From assembly GCF_010974825.1 (NCBI RefSeq), contig NZ_JAAILA010000005.1, positions 1 through 64,000 of the forward strand: DNA of 64,000 nt, written 5' to 3'. The position numbers and the translations under genes were made by a program. The notes below the pieces were generated by a model. The model made no database searches. It was given only the letters and a program-made list of their open reading frames with translations, and was not told the DNA's origin. Shown here in pieces: positions 56,329-64,000 of the stretch. The stretch comes from Aeromonas rivipollensis. Lineage in GTDB: Bacteria > Pseudomonadota > Gammaproteobacteria > Enterobacterales > Aeromonadaceae. How positions within the stretch are numbered: the first letter of the stretch is position 1; every line of letters starts with the position of its first letter.

Positions 56329-57117
56329 ATGGCCTTTATTCTTCCCGATCACCCTTTCGACCCGGACAGCCACGCTGGCAGCGTGATCGGCATCGCCTCC
56401 GCGCTCGGCTGGCATGACTCCGGCCTGCACAGGCACCAGCGCCACCAGCTGCTGTTCGCCCAATCCGGCTGCATGACCATGGAGCTGGAAGGTCGGGTCT
56501 GCCTGCTCCCGCCGACGCGAGCGGCCTGGCTGCCGGCGGGCACGCCCCACAGGGTCCTGATGCGCGGTGTGGTGGCCTATCGCTCCCTCTACTTCACCCC
56601 GCACCCCGAGTTGCCGACCACAATGGCGGTGCTGGCGGTCAATCCGCTGCTGCAGGCACTGATCGAACGGATGGCGCTCTGGCCATGGGAGCTGCCACAA
56701 GAGGAGCAGCAGCGGACGTTGGCGCTCTTCATGGAGGAGTTGGGTCAGGCACCCCGAGAGTCCTGGCAGTTGCCGTTGCCGTCAGACCCGCGCCTGGCGG
56801 CCTGGCTGCAGGAGATAAAGCGGTGTGGCACCCTGCCCCCTCGGCTCAACCGGCTGGCCGAGGAGGTGGGTGCCAGTGACAAGACCATAGGCCGCATCTT
56901 CATGAGGGAGACCGGCATGAACTATCAGGCCTGGCGCCAGCAGTGGCGACTGCTGCGGGCCATGGAGTTGCTGGCAGAAAGCGAACCCATCAGCCGGATT
57001 GCCGCTTCCCTAGAGTTCTCCAGCGACAGCGCCTTCATCAGCTTCTTCAAACAACACTCGGGGCAGACGCCCCTGCGTCACCTCAACTCTCGGGGTGAGT
57101 CGCCACGGCGGGGCTGA
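56329..57117 (+). CDS. AraC-family regulator (cupin N-terminus)
   Basis: The 262-aa protein has an N-terminal cupin-like half (HRHQRHQLLFAQSGCMTMELEG, TRAAWLPAGTPHRV) and a C-terminal double HTH (LNRLAEEVGASDKTIGRIFMRETGMNYQAWRQQWRLLRAMELL, ISRIAASLEFSSDSAFISFFKQHSGQTP). It resembles NimR, which controls the divergent NimT exporter in E. coli. By analogy it probably controls the divergent MFS gene. Its end overlaps a small secreted protein gene on the other strand. Confidence 0.9.
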   Translation: MAFILPDHPFDPDSHAGSVIGIASALGWHDSGLHRHQRHQLLFAQSGCMTMELEGRVCLLPPTRAAWLPAGTPHRVLMRGVVAYRSLYFTPHPELPTTMAVLAVNPLLQALIERMALWPWELPQEEQQRTLALFMEELGQAPRESWQLPLPSDPRLAAWLQEIKRCGTLPPRLNRLAEEVGASDKTIGRIFMRETGMNYQAWRQQWRLLRAMELLAESEPISRIAASLEFSSDSAFISFFKQHSGQTPLRHLNSRGESPRRG

Positions 57118-57316
57118 CCTCCACCACCAGGGTATCCAGTGCCAATGGCTGGAGGTTGTGGATGGCATCCAGTACCACGGCATGGGATGCCTGCTGCTGC
57201 TGGGCACGCATTTCCTGCGCCAGCTTGGCGCTATCCAGCTCGGGCCTGGGGTTGTCGTTGGCCATGACGTTCAGGCTCAGGCTGCTCAGTATCAGGGTCG
57301 CGATCAGGGTCTTCAT
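57083..57316 (-). CDS. Small secreted protein of unknown function
   Basis: The 77-aa frame starts with a clean signal peptide (MKTLIATLILSSLSLNVMA-ND). The mature part is short and polar, with a Gln-rich stretch (MRAQQQQASHAV). It overlaps the convergent AraC gene by 35 bp. Possibly real because the signal peptide is convincing. Confidence 0.6.
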   Translation of the reverse strand: MKTLIATLILSSLSLNVMANDNPRPELDSAKLAQEMRAQQQQASHAVVLDAIHNLQPLALDTLVVEVSPAVATHPES

Positions 57317-57598
57317 CTGGCTTGCTCCGGTATGGTTGAGATGACCAGAGAGTTATTCCAATAGTCGTGCCAACTATATAAACAATTGATTTTGTTTAAA
57401 TAAAATGAAATTTGACGCCATTTGAGGCTTTGTTGCCCATCTTGCTGGTTATTTTGAAACCCATAAGTGGTTATTTTTACCACATCCAATTTCCGGGGCC
57501 CGTTCCACGTGGAACGTCCCATGATTTTGATCGACACCCGCTTTTAAACTGAGCTATGGTGCTAGCTCCCCCGTAACTGACTCTGGATCTGTCACCGA
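57317..57598. other. AT-rich intergenic region with the second parS site
   Basis: This stretch is markedly AT-rich compared with its surroundings (57360-57480, runs such as GTTTAAATAAAATG). It contains parS site 2. No gene is visible; it should hold the promoters of the small secreted protein and avtA. Confidence 0.55.
57501..57516. promoter_or_regulatory. parS: parS-like centromere site 2
   Basis: CGTTCCACGTGGAACG is a perfect 16-bp palindrome with the GTTCCACGTGGAAC core of Pseudomonas-type parS. It lies 2.4 kb from site 1 and is intergenic. Confidence 0.88.
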
Positions 57599-58852
57599 AT
57601 GGAATTCTCCTTGTTCGGCGAGAAGTTCACTCGCCACGCCGGTATTACCCAACTCATGGATGACCTCAATCAGGGGCTGCTCAATCCGGACGCCATCATG
57701 CTCGGAGGCGGCAATCCGGCCCCCATCCCCGCCATGCTGGAACGCTTTCAGACCGAGGCCAAGCAGCTGCTCGACAATGGCGAGCTGATCAAGGCCATGG
57801 CCAACTACGATGGCCCGCAAGGCAAGGACAGGTTCACCAAGGCGCTGGCCGCCCTGCTCAAAAGAGAGCTGGGCTGGGACATCTCGGCCCGCAACATAGC
57901 CCTGACCAACGGCAGCCAGAATGCCTTCTTCTACCTGTTCAACCTGCTGGCCGGCGAGTTCGCCGATGGCCGCAAGAAGAAGGTGCTCTTCCCCCTGGCC
58001 CCCGAATATATCGGCTATGCGGACTCGGCCCTGGCGGATGATCACTTCGTCGCCTACAAGCCCACCATAGAGAAGCTGTCCGACGGCCAGTTCAAATACC
58101 ATGTGGATTTCGAGAGTCTGGAGGTAGGCGACGACATCGGAGTGATCTGCGTCTCTCGCCCCACCAACCCCACAGGCAACGTGCTGACCGATGAAGAGAT
58201 AGAGCACCTGGATCAGATCGCCCGCGACAAGGGGATCCCGCTGCTGCTCGACAACGCCTATGGTGTGCCCTTCCCCGGCATCATCTTCAGCGAGGCCAAG
58301 CCGTTCTGGAATGCCAACACCATACTCTGCATGAGCCTCTCCAAGCTGGGCCTGCCGGGCACCCGCTGCGGCATCGTCATCGCCGACGAGAAGATCATCC
58401 AGGCCATCACCAACCTGAGCGGCATCATCAACCTGGCGCCGGGCAGCCTGGGGCCCGCCATCACCATCCCCATGATAGAGAGCGGCGAGATCATCGCCCT
58501 GAGCGAACAGGTGGTGAAACCCTTCTACAAGCAGAAGGCCGACTTCGCGGTGCAACTGCTGCGCGAAGCCATTCCCGACCCGCGCTTCCACATCCACAAG
58601 CCGGAAGGTGCCCTCTTCCTCTGGCTCTGGTTCGAAGGCCTGCCGATCCACTGCCAGGAGCTCTACGAGCGGCTGAAGGCGAAGAACCTGCTGATAGTGC
58701 CGGGTCACTACTTCTTCCCCGGTATCGACGACCCAGAATGGCGCCACAGCCAGGAGTGCATCCGCCTCAACTACTCCCAGAGCGAGGAGCTGGTGCGGCG
58801 CGGCATCGCCATACTGGCGGACGAGATCAACGCCATTTACCGCGGCAGCTGA
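57599..58852 (+). CDS. avtA: Valine-pyruvate aminotransferase
   Basis: AvtA transfers the amino group between alanine and 2-oxoisovalerate to make valine. The 417-aa PLP enzyme has the same length as E. coli AvtA and shares its start (FSLFGEKFTRHAGIT), IALTNGSQNAFFYLFN, ICVSRPTNPTGNV and LLDNAYGVPFPG. The PLP lysine is in MSLSKLGLPGTRCG. It is followed by a perfect palindromic terminator. Confidence 0.95.
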   Translation: MEFSLFGEKFTRHAGITQLMDDLNQGLLNPDAIMLGGGNPAPIPAMLERFQTEAKQLLDNGELIKAMANYDGPQGKDRFTKALAALLKRELGWDISARNIALTNGSQNAFFYLFNLLAGEFADGRKKKVLFPLAPEYIGYADSALADDHFVAYKPTIEKLSDGQFKYHVDFESLEVGDDIGVICVSRPTNPTGNVLTDEEIEHLDQIARDKGIPLLLDNAYGVPFPGIIFSEAKPFWNANTILCMSLSKLGLPGTRCGIVIADEKIIQAITNLSGIINLAPGSLGPAITIPMIESGEIIALSEQVVKPFYKQKADFAVQLLREAIPDPRFHIHKPEGALFLWLWFEGLPIHCQELYERLKAKNLLIVPGHYFFPGIDDPEWRHSQECIRLNYSQSEELVRRGIAILADEINAIYRGS

Positions 58853-58869
58853 CTTGCCTGCAGATAAAA

Positions 58870-58895
58870 GAAAGGCCTGCGATCGCAGGCCTTTC
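58870..58895. terminator. Bidirectional terminator between avtA and the sHsp gene
   Basis: AAAGGCCTGCGA / TCGCAGGCCTTT is a perfect 24-bp inverted repeat (58871-58894) with T-rich sequence after it and A-rich before it. Confidence 0.75.
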
Positions 58896-58935
58896 TCGTC
58901 TCTGGTGTCAGGCCCCCCGGCCTGACATTCCCGGC

Positions 58936-59376
58936 TTAGCTCGGCAGCGCCAGCTGATCGGGTTTGCCGATGGGGATGGCGCGGGGCTTGAGTGCCTCCG
59001 GCAATTCGCGGGCGAGATCTATGGTCAGCAGACCATGCTCCAGTCTGGCCCCCTGTACCTCCACGTGCTGGCTCAGCTTGAAGGCGAGCTCGAAGTCACG
59101 CTCGGCAATTCCCTGGTGGAGGAACTGACGCTCACCGGCCGCTGCGGCCTTGCGCCCCTTCACCTTGAGGGTACCGTTTTCGGTCTCCAGCTCCAGCTCT
59201 TCACGCTCGAAGCCAGCCACGGCGACCGTGATGCGGTAGCCGTCATGCTCCCGCTTCTCGATGTTGTAAGGGGGATAAGCCGCCGCCTTCTGGTCGAACA
59301 GGCCTTCCAGCTCACGGGCCATCCGCTCGAAGCCGACGGCATTGGAAGAGAGGTGAGAAAAATCGAGGTTACGCAT
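58936..59376 (-). CDS. Small heat-shock protein (Hsp20/IbpA family), second gene
   Basis: The 146-aa chaperone has the alpha-crystallin domain (about residues 36-128: YPPYNIEKREHDGYRITVAVAGF, GERQFLHQGIAERDFELAFKL, LEHGLLTIDLARELPEALKPR). It starts MRNLDFSHLSS, like IbpA/IbpB. It binds unfolding proteins in the cytoplasm. It follows the other Hsp20 gene after 93 bases. The ribosome-binding site AAGGA can pair with an upstream UUGCU, a ROSE-type thermometer. Confidence 0.93.
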   Translation of the reverse strand: MRNLDFSHLSSNAVGFERMARELEGLFDQKAAAYPPYNIEKREHDGYRITVAVAGFEREELELETENGTLKVKGRKAAAAGERQFLHQGIAERDFELAFKLSQHVEVQGARLEHGLLTIDLARELPEALKPRAIPIGKPDQLALPS

Positions 59377-59382
59377 AATCCT

Positions 59383-59400
59383 ATCCTTCTAATAAGCAAC
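59383..59400 (-). promoter_or_regulatory. ROSE-type RNA thermometer of the second sHsp gene
   Basis: On the minus strand UUGCU (59399-59395) faces the Shine-Dalgarno AAGGA (59388-59384) across a short loop. UYGCU opposite AGGA is the conserved last hairpin of ROSE elements, which open on heating. Confidence 0.65.
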
Positions 59401-59469
59401 AGGTTTGACTCTCCACAGGCCCGTCATCGGCACCCGGAAAGCAGGTAAAAACACTGAGAGTTCAGGCTA

Positions 59470-59883
59470 TCAGCCGTTGATCTCGATCTTGCGGGGCTTC
59501 ATCGCCTCGGGCACTTCACGGGCCAGATCGATGTGCAGCAGGCCATTCTTGAGATCGGCCCCTTTCACCCGCACATAGTCGGCCAGCTGGAAGCGACGCT
59601 CGAAGCCGCGCTCGGCTATGCCCTGATAGAGATAGTGGCGCTCGGTGTCAGCCTGCTTGTTGCCCTTCACCGTCAGCAGATTTTCCTGGAAGCTCAGCTC
59701 CAGCTCTTCCTGGGTAAAGCCCGCCACCGCCATGCTGATGCGGTAGTCGTTGTCACCCAGTTGCTCGATGTTGTAGGGGGGATAACCGGCATTGCCATTG
59801 CTGGCCGCAGATTCGATGAGATTGGCCAGACGATCGAAACCAATGGCAGAACGATAGAGCGGAGAAAAGTCGATAGAACGCAT
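59470..59883 (-). CDS. Small heat-shock protein (Hsp20/IbpA family), first gene
   Basis: The 137-aa chaperone is the same length as E. coli IbpA and starts [19 protein letters not shown]. Its alpha-crystallin domain has [36 protein letters not shown] and [23 protein letters not shown], ending EING. It is preceded by a sigma-32 promoter and a ROSE-type hairpin, so it is controlled by heat at both transcription and translation. The second sHsp gene follows. Confidence 0.95.
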   Translation of the reverse strand: MRSIDFSPLYRSAIGFDRLANLIESAASNGNAGYPPYNIEQLGDNDYRISMAVAGFTQEELELSFQENLLTVKGNKQADTERHYLYQGIAERGFERRFQLADYVRVKGADLKNGLLHIDLAREVPEAMKPRKIEING

Positions 59884-59889
59884 AGTATT

Positions 59890-59906
59890 ACCCTCTTGTG
59901 AGCGAT
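59890..59906 (-). promoter_or_regulatory. ROSE-type RNA thermometer of the first sHsp gene
   Basis: On the minus strand UCGCU (59905-59901) faces the Shine-Dalgarno AGGG (59894-59891) across CACAAG. The UYGCU/SD arrangement matches ROSE. Confidence 0.65.
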
Positions 59907-59979
59907 AACGGATTGTTTGCCCTCCTGATGGACGGGCGCCTGGTCGAAACCTCTGTCGAGCGTTCCGGCCTTGTTACCT

Positions 59980-60007
59980 ATATAGGGGCTCACTTTTTCC
60001 TTTCAAG
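59980..60007 (-). promoter_or_regulatory. Sigma-32 heat-shock promoter
   Basis: CTTGAAA (60007-60001) and CCCCTATAT (59988-59980) on the minus strand are 12 bp apart. This matches the sigma-32 consensus CTTGAAA / CCCCATNT. It serves both sHsp genes. Confidence 0.88.
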
Positions 60008-60151
60008 GGAAAAAATGAAAAGAAATTTTTGGCCACCCGTCAAAACTCATTTTGGCCCGATTGATATGGTAATAGGCCCGCGGGCCACTCATCCCCCGAT
60101 GCCCTCCGCGCCATACTGGTTGCGTCCCCCCACCAGAGACCGGAGCACACC

Positions 60152-60922
60152 ATGCAAGTTACCCAGGTTCGCAATGCCACCCTGCTCATCCACTACGCCG
60201 GCACCCGCTTCCTGATCGATCCCATGTTGTCTGCCAAGGGCAGCCTCCCGGGGTTTGAGGGAACGGCCAACAGCCAGCTGCGCAATCCGCTGGTCGAGCT
60301 GCCCCTGCCCATGACTGAGATCCTCGATGTGGATGCGGTGATAGTCACCCACGATCACCTGGACCACTGGGACCCTGCCGCGCAGCAACTGCTGCCCAAG
60401 CATCTCCCGCTGTTTGTGCAACACCAGAAAGATGCCGACACTATAAGCGCCAGCGGCTTCAAGGATGTGCGCCTGCTGAGCGAGCAGGCCGAGTTTGCCG
60501 GGATCCGGTTGCACCAGACCGAAGGGCAACACGGCAACGATCAGGTCATGGCGGTGTTGGCCGAGCGGCTGGGTGAGGTATCCGGGGTGGTCTTCTCCCA
60601 TCCCGCAGAGAAGACCCTCTATCTGGCGGGTGACACCGTCTGGAACGCCCAGGTAGAACAAGCGCTGCAACGGCACCAGCCCGAGGTCGTCATCCTCAAC
60701 TGTGGCGATGCCCAGGTGCCGGGACTGGGTTCCATCATCATGGGCAAGGAGGATGTCGCCGCCGTGTATCAGGCCGCGCCACAGGCCACCCTGATCGCCA
60801 GCCACATGGAGGCGGTCAATCATGCCCTGCTGACACGGAACGAGCTGCGCGACTACATCGGCAAACAGGGGATGGCAACGCGGGTGCTGGTACCCGAGGA
60901 TGGCGAGTCCATCGTCCTCTGA
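60152..60922 (+). CDS. MBL-fold metallo-hydrolase
   Basis: The 256-aa protein has the metallo-beta-lactamase fold with its metal ligands: THDHLDHWD (about residues 66-74), TEGQHG, LAGDTVWN (Asp) and IASHMEAVNH (last His). It resembles the UlaG/YcjG-like group of intracellular MBL hydrolases. Substrate unknown. GGAG lies 7 bases before the ATG. Confidence 0.88.
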   Translation: MQVTQVRNATLLIHYAGTRFLIDPMLSAKGSLPGFEGTANSQLRNPLVELPLPMTEILDVDAVIVTHDHLDHWDPAAQQLLPKHLPLFVQHQKDADTISASGFKDVRLLSEQAEFAGIRLHQTEGQHGNDQVMAVLAERLGEVSGVVFSHPAEKTLYLAGDTVWNAQVEQALQRHQPEVVILNCGDAQVPGLGSIIMGKEDVAAVYQAAPQATLIASHMEAVNHALLTRNELRDYIGKQGMATRVLVPEDGESIVL

Positions 60923-61010
60923 TGAGAGAGGGCCATGCCCCCACATGGCCCTTCGGCTTTCTGTTGCCGCCCCTTATCATGGGGATCCGAGTGCAAAGGA
61001 GTCTGCCAAC

Positions 61011-61973
61011 ATGCCCAATCCCATCATCGTCGCCGTCATCACCTTCGATCACTTCAGCCCCTTTCACTGCGCAGTGCCCTGCCTCATCTTCGGCGACACC
61101 ATGATGCCAGGCGCCTCACTGTTCGAACTCAGACTCTGCGCCGGCGACGCCACCCGCCAGCCCGGTTCCGCCCAGGGCTTTCGCATCGACGCCAGCCACG
61201 GGCTGGAGGGGTTGGTCGGGGCTGACATCGTCATCATCCCCTTCTGGCGCGATCCGGCCGAGCGACCGGCCCAGCCCCTGCTCGATGCTTTGGTTGCCGC
61301 CCGACACAGGGGGGCCCAGATAGTGGGGCTATGTCTGGGCACCTATGTGCTGGCCTATGCCGGCCTGCTGGGGGGGCGCAGGGCCTCGACCCACTGGGAG
61401 TTCGAGCAGGACTTCATGGGCCGCTTTCCCGCCGTGCGGCTCGATACCAATGCCCTCTACGTGGACGATGAGGGCCTCATCACCTCGGCCGGCACTGCCG
61501 CCGGACTGGACTGCTGCCTCTACCTGGTGCGCGAACACCATGGCAGCCGGATCGCCAACAAGCTGGCCAGACGCCTGGTGGTTCCTCCCCATCGGGAAGG
61601 GGGCCAGGCCCAGTTCATCGAGCAGCCGGTGCCCGCCTCCACCCGGGATGCCAGGATCAACCAGCTGTTCGACCACCTGCGCATGCACCTGGCCGAGCCT
61701 CACAACCTGGACACATTGGCAGAGCACTGCCTGATGAGCCGCCGCACCTTCACCCGTCGCTTCCAGCGAGCCACCGGTCTCTCGGTCGGGGAGTGGTTGC
61801 TGGCCGAGCGCCTCAGGCGCAGCCAGGAGTTGCTGGAGACGAGCTCCCACTCCATGGATCGCATCGCCGAACTGGTGGGATTGAGGACGGCAGCCATACT
61901 GCGCCAGCATTTTCGCACCCGTTTCGGCGTGTCGCCGAGTGAATGGCGCCGCACCTTCGGGGGCCTGCGTTAG
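61011..61973 (+). CDS. GlxA-type AraC regulator with DJ-1/PfpI domain
   Basis: The 320-aa protein has an N-terminal DJ-1/PfpI-like domain (about residues 1-180; nucleophile elbow QIVGLCLGTYVLAYAGLL with the Cys) and a C-terminal AraC double HTH (LDTLAEHCLMSRRTFTRRFQRATGLSVGEWLLAERLRRSQELLE). The GlxA group often controls catabolism of amines or amino acids. AAGGAG precedes the start. No target gene is adjacent. Confidence 0.9.
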   Translation: MPNPIIVAVITFDHFSPFHCAVPCLIFGDTMMPGASLFELRLCAGDATRQPGSAQGFRIDASHGLEGLVGADIVIIPFWRDPAERPAQPLLDALVAARHRGAQIVGLCLGTYVLAYAGLLGGRRASTHWEFEQDFMGRFPAVRLDTNALYVDDEGLITSAGTAAGLDCCLYLVREHHGSRIANKLARRLVVPPHREGGQAQFIEQPVPASTRDARINQLFDHLRMHLAEPHNLDTLAEHCLMSRRTFTRRFQRATGLSVGEWLLAERLRRSQELLETSSHSMDRIAELVGLRTAAILRQHFRTRFGVSPSEWRRTFGGLR

Positions 61974-61978
61974 CCAGC

Positions 61979-62007
61979 AAAAAGCCGCTCACAGGGAGCG
62001 GCTTTGT
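61979..62007. terminator. Bidirectional terminator between the GlxA-type gene and gyrB
   Basis: AAAGCCGCTC / GAGCGGCTTT stem; minus-strand transcription reaches TTTTT, plus-strand reaches TTTGTT. Confidence 0.85.
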
Positions 62008-62029
62008 TCAATCGCGAGGGCGCGTCGGA

Positions 62030-64000
<1,971 letters not shown>

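Overview
The window looks like a piece of an Aeromonas chromosome (Gammaproteobacteria), close to the replication origin. The basis is the GC-rich sequence, Enterobacteria-like neighbourhoods (btuB-murI-rrn; an Arg-His-Leu-Pro tRNA operon; gmk-rpoZ-spoT-trmH), the mix of orthologues (YpdAB/YhjX, LeuE, Fsr, FabV, KdpFABCDE, AvtA, IbpA-type sHsps), a gyrB that runs off the right edge, and two parS-like centromere sites. The genus is an inference from gene content; no search was run.

Layout. Bases 1-250 are the promoter and leader of an rRNA operon transcribed leftward out of the window. Next come a membrane-anchored RRM protein, murI and btuB with a cobalamin riboswitch, and purEK behind a PurR-type box. 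From 5.9 to 10 kb lies a pyruvate-responsive set: a YhjX-like transporter under a YpdB-type direct repeat, then ypdB and ypdA. From 10 to 18 kb are leuE, fsr, a YhiN-family flavoprotein, ferritin, an active GGDEF protein, fabV and uspA. At 18.0 kb a second tryptophanyl-tRNA synthetase is preceded by a complete Trp attenuator. From 19 to 26 kb are a LysR regulator, two EamA exporters sharing a 13-bp upstream motif, a degenerate GGDEF protein, and lipid-A-core genes (kdkA and a family 9 glycosyltransferase). From 26 to 33 kb are gmk, rpoZ, spoT, trmH, an acetyltransferase, a lysophospholipase, yigL and a lectin-like lipoprotein with a 60-aa partner. The tRNA operon (Arg, His, Leu, Pro) follows, then a TetR-controlled RND efflux pair, an orphan sensor kinase and gor. 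A small HxlR-controlled redox cluster (43.2-46.5 kb) looks accessory. The kdpFABCDE potassium-uptake operon fills 46.7-55.1 kb. The last part has an MFS/AraC pair, avtA, two tandem small heat-shock genes with sigma-32 and ROSE-thermometer signals, an MBL-fold hydrolase, a GlxA-type regulator and gyrB.

The most unusual feature is a recurring architecture at gene junctions. At ypdA/ypdB, spoT/trmH, kdpF, kdpA/kdpB, kdpB/kdpC, kdpC/kdpD and after gor and kdpE, a short diverged copy of a neighbouring gene's start or end is tandemly repeated. Where it lies between two genes it makes a mini-ORF. In the clearest cases (ypdA/ypdB, kdpA/kdpB, kdpC/kdpD) this is the first codons of the downstream gene fused to the last codons of the upstream gene, with stop and start codons overlapping so that translation could pass from gene to gene. 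I know of no standard feature class for this. The Trp attenuator of the auxiliary trpS, the two parS sites and the paired heat-shock thermometers are the other high-value signals.
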